Source of the DNA: JBFHIZ01 sp963666475 | GTDB lineage: Bacteria; Bacillota; Clostridia; Lachnospirales; Lachnospiraceae | DNA: 64,000 bases | Assembly: GCA_963666475.2 (NCBI GenBank) | Contig: CAXXJM010000001.1 | Span: 806,001 to 870,000 of the forward strand | Reading direction: 5' to 3' | Part shown: in pieces, positions 17,392 to 26,441 of the stretch | Position numbering within the stretch: position 1 is the stretch's first letter | How the letters are laid out: each line of letters begins with the position of its first letter | Program-made: the position numbers and the translations under genes | The notes under the pieces: generated by a model | Seen by the model: only the letters and a program-made list of their open reading frames with translations | What the model was told of the DNA's origin: nothing | Database searches by the model: none

Positions 17392-17991
17392 TTATTGTAA
17401 AAATTTAATATGCTCATCCGAAATATTATACTGTTTTTCATCTGGATGTTCAGAAGGTTTTCCAAAAGGCATCTGCCCTATAAATTTCCAGTTTTTGGGA
17501 ATATCCCATTCATTTTTTGTTGATTCGTCAACCAACTCTCCATAATGCTGTAAAGATGCTCCAAATCCTTCTTCCTCGAGAGCTGTCCACACTACCATTT
17601 GAAGCATTCCACTTGATTGTTGTGACCAAATTGGAAAATTATCCTTATATAATGGAAATTGCTCTTGAAGCCCTTCCACTACATTCTGATCTTCAAAATA
17701 GAGAACGGTTCCATAACCACCCTTAAACGAATTTATTTTCTCTTCCGTGGATGAAAAAGCTTCTGCTGGAACAATTTTTCTTAAACTATCCATTGTAATA
17801 TCCCAAAATTTATCATGTTCTTTATTTAACAAAACAACGACACGCGCACTCTGTGAATTAAATGCAGAAGGTGTATATTTCACAGCTTCTAATACGATCT
17901 CTTTGATTCTTTCATCCGATGCAATTGCATCTTTTCCTATTCCATAATATGTACGTCTTGCTTTTACAGCATCAATAAATTTTTTACTCAT
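17392..17991 (-). CDS. Nitroreductase-family FMN oxidoreductase
   Basis: 199-residue NAD(P)H-dependent flavoprotein of the nitroreductase fold. It begins 'FIDAVKARRTYYGI', with 'TPSAFNSQSARVVVLL' (FMN contact region), 'GGYGTVLYFED', 'SSGMLQMVVWTALEEEGFGASLQHY' (dimer/FMN helix) and 'IGQMPFGKP' near the end. The small clostridial/bacillar subgroup is often annotated as fatty-acid repression HadB/HadB-like oxidoreductase. It starts 60 nt downstream of a MarR gene in the same direction, so it is likely the target of that regulator, giving a quinone- or electrophile-response unit. Confidence 0.88.
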   Translation of the reverse strand: MSKKFIDAVKARRTYYGIGKDAIASDERIKEIVLEAVKYTPSAFNSQSARVVVLLNKEHDKFWDITMDSLRKIVPAEAFSSTEEKINSFKGGYGTVLYFEDQNVVEGLQEQFPLYKDNFPIWSQQSSGMLQMVVWTALEEEGFGASLQHYGELVDESTKNEWDIPKNWKFIGQMPFGKPSEHPDEKQYNISDEHIKFLQ

Positions 17992-18050
17992 AATCCATAT
18001 CTCCTTTATGTTGTGATTTGTTTTTCTAATTTTGTTGTTAATTATTTTTT

Positions 18051-18482
18051 TTAGGCCTCCGTAATAAGAGAATCCTGTAAAGCAAATAAATTGGTAACCA
18101 AATCATTTTTAACTTTATCATCTAGATTACTTAATAAGTCATCTAGAAAATTTACATGGTCTTCAAATACTTTCGAAATAAATTGTTGACCTTCTTCTGT
18201 AAGACTAGCATAAAAAACACGTTTGTCTTTTTCACAATTTTTTCGTAGTACAAATCCCTTATTTTCAAGTTTATTGATTACATAGGTAATCGTTCCACTT
18301 GTAACTAGAATCTTGTCGGCTATTTTTTGAATTGGTTGATCTCCCTTGTTATAAAGTAATTCTAAGACTCCAAATTCACTACTGTTAAGGTTATATTTCT
18401 GAACATGTTTTTCTATTTTTGTAAAAAGAGCGTTATAGCTTCGAGCCGAAGCAATTACCAACTTTAAATTTACATTACTCAT
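18051..18482 (-). CDS. MarR-family transcriptional regulator
   Basis: About 143-residue winged-helix repressor. 'NLNSSEFGVLELLYNKGDQPIQKIADKILVTSGTITYVINKLENKGFVLRKNCEKDKRVFYASLTEEGQQFI' (quoted only by its parts: helix-turn-helix 'QKIADKILVTSGTITYVINK' and wing 'CEKDKRVFYASLTEEG') is classic MarR. An ATG at 18482 with AAGGA 6 nt upstream is chosen over a TTG one codon earlier. Two inverted repeats flank its own promoter (18515-18569), indicating autorepression and control of the downstream nitroreductase. The effector may be an oxidant or phenolic compound, as in OhrR/HosA/YodB-like systems, but no diagnostic Cys arrangement is evident. Confidence 0.87.
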   Translation of the reverse strand: MSNVNLKLVIASARSYNALFTKIEKHVQKYNLNSSEFGVLELLYNKGDQPIQKIADKILVTSGTITYVINKLENKGFVLRKNCEKDKRVFYASLTEEGQQFISKVFEDHVNFLDDLLSNLDDKVKNDLVTNLFALQDSLITEA

Positions 18483-18514
18483 CAAATATCCTTCTTTCTT
18501 AAATCATGAACTAT

Positions 18515-18569
18515 ATATCTTGATTTCAAGATATTTGTATAATATAGCATAATTATCTTGAAGTCAAGA
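18515..18569 (-). promoter_or_regulatory. Promoter with two MarR operators
   Basis: On the minus strand TTGACT (18567-18562) and TATTAT (18544-18539) are 17 bp apart. A palindrome with 9-nt arms ATATCTTGA / TCAAGATAT (18515-18534) lies just downstream of the -10. A second copy, ATCTTGA-AG-TCAAGA (18554-18569, one arm position imperfect), covers the -35. Binding of a MarR dimer to either site would block RNA polymerase. Confidence 0.85.
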
Positions 18570-18580
18570 CTTTTTTTCAA

Positions 18581-18618
18581 AAAAAAAAGTCCATACCTTG
18601 TTTTTGGTTTGGACTTTT
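18581..18618 (-). terminator. Intrinsic terminator after the MetE-like gene
   Basis: Arms AAAAGTCCA (18585-18593) and TGGACTTTT (18610-18618) with a run of eight Ts on the minus strand. It lies 13 nt downstream of the methyltransferase stop. Confidence 0.8.
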
Positions 18619-18630
18619 AAATGATAGGAC

Positions 18631-19743
18631 TTATTTCCACACTTCTTCAGCGATCTCTCTCACAAGTTGAATTTTTTTCCATTGCTCTTCTTCCGTAAGT
18701 TTATTTCCTTCTTCTGTAGATGCAAATCCACATTGTGGGCTTAGATAAAGTCTTTCCAGTGGAATAAATTTTGATACTTCAATAATTCTTTGTTTTATTG
18801 GTTCTTTCTCTTCTAATTCACCGGATTTTGTGGTGATTAATCCAAGAACAACTTTTTTATCTCCAGATACATATTTTAAAGGCTCAAATCCTCCTGAACG
18901 TTCGTCATCGAATTCAAGATAGAAGGCATTCACGTTTTCTTTCCCAAACAAATCTTCAGCGACTAGATCATATCCTCCTTGGCATGCCCATGTCGAGTGA
19001 AAATTTCCTCGACAAATATGTGTATTAATAACAAGATCTTCAGGTTTTCCTTCCATAGCAAGATTATTCACACGAAGTAATGTTTCCATGTGCTTTTTTA
19101 GTCCTGCTTCATCTGTTGCCAATATTAGACATGCATTTGGATCTACACAGACTCCCCAAGTACAGTCATCAAATTGAATATTTTTACATCCAGCTTCATA
19201 CAAATCAGCAATTACCTTTTTGTAGCTATTGGCCAAGTCTTGAGTAAGATCTTCTTCCTTTGGATAAATCTCTCTCGTACGTTCAATATTATCCGGTGTG
19301 ATCATCTGGAACAAAAATTGAGAAGGTGCAGGAATGGTTTGTCTTGCAACAGTGTCTTCATCCTCAAATTGTTTCACAAACTTAAAGTGTTCGATAAATG
19401 GATGATGACCTACCGAAATTTCCCCCGTCAGATATGTATCATCAATCAATGCAGGTTCTCCATGAAATGGAATCCCTGTTTTTGTCTTTTGATGACCAAC
19501 CCCATCAAAAGCCCACATAAAATCTAAATGCCATGAGCTCCTGCGAAACTCCCCATCTGTTATAACTGACAACCCTACTTCTTTTTGCTTCTTAATTAAT
19601 TTCTCGATCTGTCGATCTTCTACTTCTTTCAATGACTCCTGGTCAATTTCCCCTTGTTGATAAGCTTCTCTTGCTTTCTTTAATTCTTCAGGTCTTAAAA
19701 AACTTCCTACTACATCAAAACGAAACGGTGCATTTTTCTTCAT
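18631..19743 (-). CDS. MetE C-terminal-like cobalamin-independent methyltransferase (YxjG/YxjH-like)
   Basis: 370-residue protein that resembles the catalytic C-terminal half of cobalamin-independent methionine synthase, without the N-terminal repeat. It begins 'FRFDVVGSFLRPEELK'. Candidate zinc/thiol site residues are the His and Cys of 'INTHICRGNF' and the Cys of 'YLSPQCGFAST'; 'GEFRRSSWHLDF' and 'NIQFDDCTWG' are further family blocks. The YxjG/YxjH group transfers methyl groups to homocysteine or related thiols from an uncertain donor. AGGAG precedes the ATG. Single gene with its own terminator; I see no SAM riboswitch or T-box in the 140 nt upstream. Confidence 0.85.
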   Translation of the reverse strand: MKKNAPFRFDVVGSFLRPEELKKAREAYQQGEIDQESLKEVEDRQIEKLIKKQKEVGLSVITDGEFRRSSWHLDFMWAFDGVGHQKTKTGIPFHGEPALIDDTYLTGEISVGHHPFIEHFKFVKQFEDEDTVARQTIPAPSQFLFQMITPDNIERTREIYPKEEDLTQDLANSYKKVIADLYEAGCKNIQFDDCTWGVCVDPNACLILATDEAGLKKHMETLLRVNNLAMEGKPEDLVINTHICRGNFHSTWACQGGYDLVAEDLFGKENVNAFYLEFDDERSGGFEPLKYVSGDKKVVLGLITTKSGELEEKEPIKQRIIEVSKFIPLERLYLSPQCGFASTEEGNKLTEEEQWKKIQLVREIAEEVWK

Positions 19744-19886
19744 ACTGGCTCCTAACTATCTGTACAGATCACTAAATTATTTAAAGTATCTTTATATTAC
19801 TCTAGTTTTAACCACTCGAAAAATATCTATTAATTTTAGAATGCCATAGTTTTTAACTATAGTCTAACTATTACCTTACTCAACAT

Positions 19887-20744
19887 TTAGAAATTAAAGT
19901 CTTTGTAATTTTTATGATTTTCCTTGTAAAATAGTCCTATTTTCGTGTCCTCCACCATAATGTGATGGATCAACCAATCCTTAATAAATAGGTTTAATTT
20001 GATTAAATCCTGGTTGGATACATTTTCACTTGCGTCTTTGATTACAAGTTCTTGTATCCTAGTACGAAACAGCTCGTGGAGATGCCTATGATTATCGTAT
20101 TCTGGATAATGTAATTCAACTTGCAATCTTTCTTCATTCTCAAAATGTCTGACAACATATTCTTGAAGAAATGTAATCAGTTCTTTATAATAATCCTGTC
20201 CTCGACACTCTTTCATAAATTGATAGAGACGATGAAAATGATTAACAATTTCTTTATGTTCTTTGTCAATCAGTGGTACACCGATTTCATAACCGCTGCA
20301 CCATGAAAGCGTTATCGAGCTTTTTGTTTGCTCTTCATGAATTATCACATCTTGTTTTAATGGTTGTTGATCTTTTAGACGATTGATTTTATTTAAAAAC
20401 ACCTCATTTTCAAACGGTTTTATCAACACATCATTTACCCCTCTTTGAAAAAGACGAATTAAGCCATTCGGCTCCATAAAATGTACAAGTACAAATATGA
20501 TCGGTGATTGACCCTTTTTATTCTTTTGTATATAACTAAGGATTTCGTCAAATTCACATTCATAGGATTCGAAATCTATTATCAAAAGATCGTCTGAGGT
20601 TAACCCTTTCAAAAAATGACTGATGGTTACACGGTCCTCAAACATACTTCGAATCTCACGAAATCCTAGCCTGCTTAGCATCTTTTCAATTCTGATTTTC
20701 AGTATATTTGATTTTTCAAATAAGTATACTTTATTCATGACCAT
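19887..20744 (-). CDS. Degenerate receiver domain fused to bacteriohemerythrin
   Basis: About 285 residues. Residues 1-120 have a response-regulator-like fold ('KVYLFEKSNILKIRIEKML', 'DLLIIDFESYE', 'SPIIFVLVHF', 'GVNDVLIKPFE'): the phospho-acceptor Asp in LLIIDFE and the Lys in IKPF are present, but the acidic pair of the N-terminal loop is missing. Residues 150-285 form a hemerythrin domain ('GVPLIDKEHKEIVNHFHRL', 'YVVRHFENEERL', 'HRHLHELF', 'HHIMVEDTKIG') with the His/Glu/Asp set for a di-iron O2-binding site. The protein may sense oxygen in an anaerobe. An ATG at 20744 fits AGGT spacing; an alternative GTG is at 20750. Confidence 0.85.
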   Translation of the reverse strand: MVMNKVYLFEKSNILKIRIEKMLSRLGFREIRSMFEDRVTISHFLKGLTSDDLLIIDFESYECEFDEILSYIQKNKKGQSPIIFVLVHFMEPNGLIRLFQRGVNDVLIKPFENEVFLNKINRLKDQQPLKQDVIIHEEQTKSSITLSWCSGYEIGVPLIDKEHKEIVNHFHRLYQFMKECRGQDYYKELITFLQEYVVRHFENEERLQVELHYPEYDNHRHLHELFRTRIQELVIKDASENVSNQDLIKLNLFIKDWLIHHIMVEDTKIGLFYKENHKNYKDFNF

Positions 20745-20890
20745 TTTCACGTACCTACCTTATCCATCAAATTTATGTATGATATTGTATATTCTATCAT
20801 TCACATAATTACATGTAAATAATTTAGGTTTGAAGTATTCAAATACATAGGTTAAATACTATATTTCTACAAGTTGAATGCTTTGATTAC

Positions 20891-22501
20891 TTACTCATAC
20901 CAAAATGGTATATGCTCTCCATCATCATAGCTTCCTTCTCCATGATCTATTATCTCATATTCTTCTAGAAATCTTTCATCATACACATCTGTATCAAATT
21001 CTATTAATGATATACGATATGTTTTTTGATTATATTTTGAATCAGGATGTATTACGTTTTCTACATTGTATGTCATAATATTCGTAATTTGATTTGCTTC
21101 AATTACATAATGGTATACTGGGTACATCCCGCTTGCCGAAATATGAATTGGGTCGTAAAAGACATAATCCATACCATTCTCTGTAATTTCGACGGTCATC
21201 AATCCTACATCATCAAAGTTAAAGAATATCATTTCATTGCATGAAATGTCATAAATATCCGCTTTTTTTAGCTCATCACATATGGTATAGAAACGATCTG
21301 TCGAAATATATCTTAGTATTCTTTCATCTCCATTCGATAGTTGCTGTGAAACCACATATACAGGGTCTGTTAGAATCATTTCCTCTTCTCCTGTCGTGTA
21401 TATCTTCACAGTTTGCCCCTCATCATCCGTTAACAAGATACCCGTTTCCGTATTTGGAAGCAAATTCTGAACAGCTTCACTTAATGGATCAAACCCTTTA
21501 TCAATAAAAGAATATAAGAACATTGTATAATCTCTATATTCGATATCTTCTGGTGCAATAAATGTTGTCTTTGAAATATCTTTTTCCTGCATCGTATTCA
21601 ACTCTTTTTTTTGAACAATCAATCCATCCGAATCAAAAGCATATTCCCTGAATAAAATTCCTGTTTTCATATCCACCCATTTTTGATATAACTTGTCATT
21701 ATACATTGTCTCGAAAAACAAATATGGCAGATCATCAATAGACGTAATATAATAATCTATAACTTCTTCACCATTCATAAGAAAAAGCGGATTACGGTTC
21801 GGTCTGTTTTTTTCCTCAAATACGCTAAAATTACAAACCTGTCCATACTGTTCATGCACAAGTTCAGCTTCCTCATCAAGAAAGTTTCCTAGCATTACAT
21901 CTTGTACTTCATAATAAAATCCTTCCTCTTCCCAATAATATCGATCATATTTTTCATAGTCGTCAATGATTTCCTCCTCGTAAATATTATTCTTCTGTAA
22001 TGTAAGAGATAATGTACTTGAAAATTCTGTTACAGACAACTCATCAAAAAAATCGTTCCATGCATACTGCGTTTTTTCATAGATAATCTCTACACCAGAA
22101 AATCCCTGATGAACAAAACTCTCTTGAAAACTTAATTCTTCGCTATTCTCTATATATTTTACTACATCATTTTCGTTTGAAATATACTCATAAGAATTGA
22201 TTTCAGTTATTGGAACTACATAACCGGTATCACTAGCTATCTGCATTTTATTTGGATCCATAGATATGCTTGATGTCAGAGAAACCATTTCTTTTTCTTC
22301 AAGAGTACCTGGTGTCAAATTTTCTATCGTCTCTTTTAAATCTTGGTTATCTATCTCATCTTCGTATTGAATTTCTTGATTCTGCATATTTTGATTGCCT
22401 GCATTTTTTTCTATCGAATTTTCCGCACCTTTGTTCCCCACTGAGCAACCTGTTAACAAAATTATGACAACCAACGCAAGTATGCTTGTAATTTTTTTCA
22501 T
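20891..22501 (-). CDS. Large lipoprotein of unknown function
   Basis: About 536-residue predicted lipoprotein: MKKITSILALVVIILLTGCS gives a textbook signal peptide with LTGC lipobox. The mature protein is acidic, rich in Glu/Asp/Tyr and mostly beta. I recognise no domain; segments such as 'YISNENDVVKYIENSEELSF' and 'WVDMKTGILFREYAFDSDGL' suggest outer-membrane-lipoprotein-carrier-like (LolA/RsiV-like) sheet repeats, but that is a guess. The ATG at 22501 is preferred with GGAG 6 nt upstream. It lies downstream of the GH3 gene but is separated from it by a terminator at 22661-22693. Confidence 0.65.
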   Translation of the reverse strand: MKKITSILALVVIILLTGCSVGNKGAENSIEKNAGNQNMQNQEIQYEDEIDNQDLKETIENLTPGTLEEKEMVSLTSSISMDPNKMQIASDTGYVVPITEINSYEYISNENDVVKYIENSEELSFQESFVHQGFSGVEIIYEKTQYAWNDFFDELSVTEFSSTLSLTLQKNNIYEEEIIDDYEKYDRYYWEEEGFYYEVQDVMLGNFLDEEAELVHEQYGQVCNFSVFEEKNRPNRNPLFLMNGEEVIDYYITSIDDLPYLFFETMYNDKLYQKWVDMKTGILFREYAFDSDGLIVQKKELNTMQEKDISKTTFIAPEDIEYRDYTMFLYSFIDKGFDPLSEAVQNLLPNTETGILLTDDEGQTVKIYTTGEEEMILTDPVYVVSQQLSNGDERILRYISTDRFYTICDELKKADIYDISCNEMIFFNFDDVGLMTVEITENGMDYVFYDPIHISASGMYPVYHYVIEANQITNIMTYNVENVIHPDSKYNQKTYRISLIEFDTDVYDERFLEEYEIIDHGEGSYDDGEHIPFWYE

Positions 22502-22660
22502 CATCTTCTCCATTTCTTTTGTAATATCATTTCCATTTGTTCACGTATCTTTATACACATTGATTAGTATACTAATGTTCTTACTCAAATTGCACCTACA
22601 AAGGTCATTCGTTTAAAGTCATAAGTAACACAAATTCGTTAAGAATATTGACCACATACT

Positions 22661-22693
22661 AAAAAACCGCAAACCCTACGAAAGGGTTTACGG
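22661..22693 (-). terminator. Intrinsic terminator after the GH3 gene
   Basis: Arms CCGCAAACCC (22667-22676) and GGGTTTACGG (22684-22693), one mismatch, followed by six Ts on the minus strand. It lies about 95 nt past the GH3 stop. The remaining bases between the two genes (22502-22788) show no gene. Confidence 0.82.
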
Positions 22694-22788
22694 TACCTAT
22701 ATAAAGATGAGCAAACATACGATATGATGAAATAAAACCATATTACCAGTAGTATAATTCCATGCCTTCAATCGTAATTGTAAAGTAA

Positions 22789-25566
22789 TCATTCAGCGTG
22801 CTTTACTTTTTCTGCTTTCCATTTTTTCATTTTACGATAACGATTTGCATAATATAAAACAAATAGTCCTAGAACTAAAATATCTACTACAATTAATCCT
22901 AAAAGCCACCCATAAATCCCATGTTCTACCTGGTCTAATGCACCGCTATTTGCAACCATATATAAAATATTATGGCTTGCCAATCTCATTGCCTGTCTGC
23001 CTTGCGGAGTATCTGTAGTGTCTTCTGTAAATTGTCCCTGTCCCATTAACGTCAACTGCAAATCATTTCCAGCAAGAAGTGCTTTATTGATATCCTGCGT
23101 CGAAACTGCCATTACACAATCCGTCACAACAGCTCCAACAAATCCCCACTCATTTCGTAACACAGTGGTAAGTAATGCATAATTCTCTGCCGCTGGTGTT
23201 CCTCCAATTCTATTAAATGAAGACATAATTCCCATGGATTCTCCATCTTTTACTGCGATTTCAAATCCTCTTAGATAGATTTCTCTCATCGCTTGTTCAT
23301 TGAGCCATGTAGATAAACCACCTTTATCACGATTCATTTCTTGGTCATTCACAGCAAAGTGTTTTGTATAGCAGTATACTCCTTCTGATTGAATTCCTTG
23401 TATTTCAGCAGCAGCCATAGTTCCTGATAGATATCCATCTTCAGAAAAATATTCATAATTTCTTCCACTAAATGGACTCCTATGAATATTTACTGCTGGG
23501 GCATATAATCCTGAGATTCCATATGCAATTGCTTCTTTTGCAAATGTTGAACCCATTTCACTTGCGAGTTCTTTATTCCAAGTAAGTCCTAATACACTTT
23601 GACCAGTATATTGATTTCCTGTTACACCTGCCATAATATTATTTACGCCATTTGGTCCATCACATTCTGATAAATATGGTTTACCAACACTAGATACTGA
23701 CAATGTACACCAACCACCATTTCCAATAAGTAAGGACATATCATTGATGGAAAGTTGTTCTAACAGCATATCCCATTTTGGATCATCATAAGAAAGACCT
23801 TTCATATCTTCTAATCTAAGTCCATGATTAGCAAATGTAATATCTCGCACTTCTTCCACTTCGAAAATTGTTTCTCTTAACGCTGCTAACTGCTCGTTGT
23901 TTGCCTCTTTTGTTGAAAGAGCACGTGTAGTAGGCATCGTTCCCTCCCAATCAGAGCGACTCACATAAACAATTCCCGCTCCATTACTTACTTCATCAAA
24001 TTGATTGCTTGCTACGATTAAATCACTCTCACGAGCTCCGTCATTTTCTTCATTATAAATGATATCTGAAGTAATATTCACACTCTTTGAATCAATTACG
24101 TCATGACTATTATTTTGTAATGAAATCTGGTATTCTCCAGCTTCTAAAACATATGCGCCTCCAGAAGCTTTTATGCCTTGATAATCATAGCTAGCCATAT
24201 CTTCATACTTGAATTCAATGGTTACGATTTGACTTTCTCCAGGCGCCAATAATGTAGTTTTTTCATATCCAGCAAGAACAACATGGCTTTTTTCAATACC
24301 ACCTTTTTCATATGGAGCTGTATAGTACACTTCAACTACATCTTTTCCTGAAGCAGCTCCCGTATTTGTAACTTTAATATTCATTGTAATCTGTTCATTA
24401 CTATCCGAAAAAGATTCAATTTCTTTCTCAAAATCTGTATAACTCAAACCATAACCAAATGGGAACTGCACCGTCTCTTCATAATTAATAAACCCATCAA
24501 ATCCAGCGGTTTCATAATAGCGATAACCGACATAAATTCCTTCAATATATTCTACATAGTGATAAGGATCTTCTTCGATAATTGCATCTGGTTGAGAACC
24601 CGCAAACATTGCTGTATTGATATAAGTTATATTTGAAAAATCATAATCTCCGAAGCTATAATAACTTGGTGCACTCTCGACTTCATATGGAAATGTGTCA
24701 GCAGTTCTTCCACTAGGATTTACAATTCCTGCGATAACATTCCCAATCGCATTGCATCCCGTGCTTCCTGGGCAGCCTGCCCAAATCGCAGCATCAATCC
24801 CTTCTTCTTCTAAGAATCCCAACTCCATAGCATTTTGAGCATTCAAAATCACAATGACATTCTCAAAATTATCTTTTACCATTTCTAACAATGCAAGTTC
24901 ATTTGCCTGTAGCTCAAGGTAGCTCTTACCTGCTTCTCCACCTGAATAATCTTTCATATCCATAGGAAGGTCATACGCTTCACCACCACCTCTTGAAAAC
25001 GTTACAATCGCTGTATCACTGAAGCTTTTTGCCTGCTCGATTAATGAATCTGAGTAGTTCTCTAAAGGAAGCTCGTATATGTTAAAATCACTTCCAATCA
25101 AATCATATTCAATACCTGCTTCAACATTCTGACTGTAAAAATCTAAAAGCTCCTGATTAATCTCAAATCCTGCATATTCTAGACCTTCCTGTAAAGTAAC
25201 ATTACTAGAAGAATCACCACTACCAGAACCAGTCCCGCCATATACAAAATTCTCAATGCTACTTCCAAACAAATTGACTTTTTGATTTGCCTCCAAGGGA
25301 AGCGTTCCGTTATTTGTAAGTAAAACAATTCCTTCTTCTTCAATTCTTTGTGTCATTATTTCTGAATCATCTGTTGCTTTGATCGCTTCTTCTGTTTCTG
25401 GTTTACCTGACATGAAATTATTGATAAATCCAGTATATGGCGAAAGTACAAAAATAAACACCATATTAAGAGTTAACACAGCAACCAATAAAATACTTAC
25501 GAGAACCATAACTAATCTGCTTGGTCGCTTTTGTGTCCTATCCAACTTCATTTTTTCTTTTTTCAT
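22789..25566 (-). CDS. Membrane-anchored GH3 beta-glucosidase with permuted domain order
   Basis: 925 residues, with a membrane helix at each end (about 18-42 and 890-915), so both termini face the cytoplasm and the enzyme faces outward. Domain order is unusual: the GH3 C-terminal sandwich domain comes first (EEEGIVLLTNNGTLPL ... GGTGSGSG, about 75-370), then a fibronectin-III-like domain (about 385-490), and last the GH3 TIM barrel (about 570-860). The barrel has 'SECDGPNGVNN', 'GRNYEYFSEDGYLSG', 'CYTKHFAVNDQE' and the nucleophile Asp in 'GAVVTDCVM'. The same reversed order is known in some ruminal beta-glucosidases. AGGAGG precedes the ATG. It is divergent from a LytTR/GHKL pair that may control it. 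Confidence 0.88.
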   Translation of the reverse strand: MKKEKMKLDRTQKRPSRLVMVLVSILLVAVLTLNMVFIFVLSPYTGFINNFMSGKPETEEAIKATDDSEIMTQRIEEEGIVLLTNNGTLPLEANQKVNLFGSSIENFVYGGTGSGSGDSSSNVTLQEGLEYAGFEINQELLDFYSQNVEAGIEYDLIGSDFNIYELPLENYSDSLIEQAKSFSDTAIVTFSRGGGEAYDLPMDMKDYSGGEAGKSYLELQANELALLEMVKDNFENVIVILNAQNAMELGFLEEEGIDAAIWAGCPGSTGCNAIGNVIAGIVNPSGRTADTFPYEVESAPSYYSFGDYDFSNITYINTAMFAGSQPDAIIEEDPYHYVEYIEGIYVGYRYYETAGFDGFINYEETVQFPFGYGLSYTDFEKEIESFSDSNEQITMNIKVTNTGAASGKDVVEVYYTAPYEKGGIEKSHVVLAGYEKTTLLAPGESQIVTIEFKYEDMASYDYQGIKASGGAYVLEAGEYQISLQNNSHDVIDSKSVNITSDIIYNEENDGARESDLIVASNQFDEVSNGAGIVYVSRSDWEGTMPTTRALSTKEANNEQLAALRETIFEVEEVRDITFANHGLRLEDMKGLSYDDPKWDMLLEQLSINDMSLLIGNGGWCTLSVSSVGKPYLSECDGPNGVNNIMAGVTGNQYTGQSVLGLTWNKELASEMGSTFAKEAIAYGISGLYAPAVNIHRSPFSGRNYEYFSEDGYLSGTMAAAEIQGIQSEGVYCYTKHFAVNDQEMNRDKGGLSTWLNEQAMREIYLRGFEIAVKDGESMGIMSSFNRIGGTPAAENYALLTTVLRNEWGFVGAVVTDCVMAVSTQDINKALLAGNDLQLTLMGQGQFTEDTTDTPQGRQAMRLASHNILYMVANSGALDQVEHGIYGWLLGLIVVDILVLGLFVLYYANRYRKMKKWKAEKVKHAE

Positions 25567-25733
25567 AATATCCTCCTATAAAAAATTCGTTATCTATTTA
25601 TATCAAATAATTTTTGCGAAGTATTAAGTCAGGCATTTGTTACAATAATCTGGCAGAATCTGCAGGGAAACTTCTTCTTTTTTCGAAATAACTTATGTAT
25701 AATATATGTATTGAATACGAAATGGAGTTTAAA

Positions 25734-26441
25734 ATGAAAATAGCTATTATTGATGATGACTTTGAAGATGCTGCCACAATAAAAGATGCGATATCTACCT
25801 TTTTTTCAGATTTACACGAGAATTATGAGATTTCTTATCACACAAATGCTATCACTTTTCTTGATGAATATCAAAGCATATATGATTTAATTATTTTCGA
25901 CATTGATATGCCCGCAATGAACGGAATTGATGCAGCAAAGCAATTACGCAAACTTGATAAAATGTCAGCGATTATGTTTGTCACGAAAATGCCGCAATAT
26001 GCTCTTGATGGTTATGAAGTGGAAGCGATCGACTATATTCTAAAACCAATTTACACGCACGATTTTACTCTGAAGCTTAAGAAAGCAATGCGTTATATAT
26101 CCATAAATAAAGATGCTCTAATTACCATTAATACAAATAATGGTATTGTTCGCGTTCAAAAATCTGATATATACTATATTGAGTCGCAGCTACATTATCT
26201 AATCATTCATTGTAAAGACCGGAATATAAAAACAAGAAGTACCCTTAATGATTTTCAATCCAAATTTCAGCTAAATAATTTTGCTTTTTGCAGTAAAAGT
26301 TATCTCATTAATCTAAGTCACGTTGATGGAATCGATGGAAATCATCTTCTTGTGGGAAAAACTTTGATTCCTATAAGTCGCGCAAAAAAACAATCCTTTC
26401 TATCCGAACTCACAAAACATATGGGAGGAATTCACTCATGA
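25734..26441 (+). CDS. AgrA-like LytTR response regulator
   Basis: 235-residue response regulator. The receiver domain (1-120) has the acidic pair in 'AIIDDDFED', the phospho-acceptor Asp in 'DLIIFDIDMP', and the Lys in 'DYILKPI'. The C-terminal LytTR DNA-binding domain (about 135-230) includes 'SDIYYIESQLHYLIIHC', 'FCSKSYLINLSHVDGI' and 'IPISRAKK'. The ATG at 25734 has GGAG 6 nt upstream; an upstream in-frame ATG at 25695 is not supported. A TATAAT at 25698-25703 could be its -10. Its stop overlaps the kinase start (ATGA), the standard arrangement of AgrA/AgrC-type pairs. Confidence 0.92.
   Translation: MKIAIIDDDFEDAATIKDAISTFFSDLHENYEISYHTNAITFLDEYQSIYDLIIFDIDMPAMNGIDAAKQLRKLDKMSAIMFVTKMPQYALDGYEVEAIDYILKPIYTHDFTLKLKKAMRYISINKDALITINTNNGIVRVQKSDIYYIESQLHYLIIHCKDRNIKTRSTLNDFQSKFQLNNFAFCSKSYLINLSHVDGIDGNHLLVGKTLIPISRAKKQSFLSELTKHMGGIHS

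Noticed and set aside
19744..19886. SAM riboswitch or T-box before the MetE-like gene
   Set aside because: No terminator hairpin, T-box sequence or S-box core is visible in the 140-nt upstream region.
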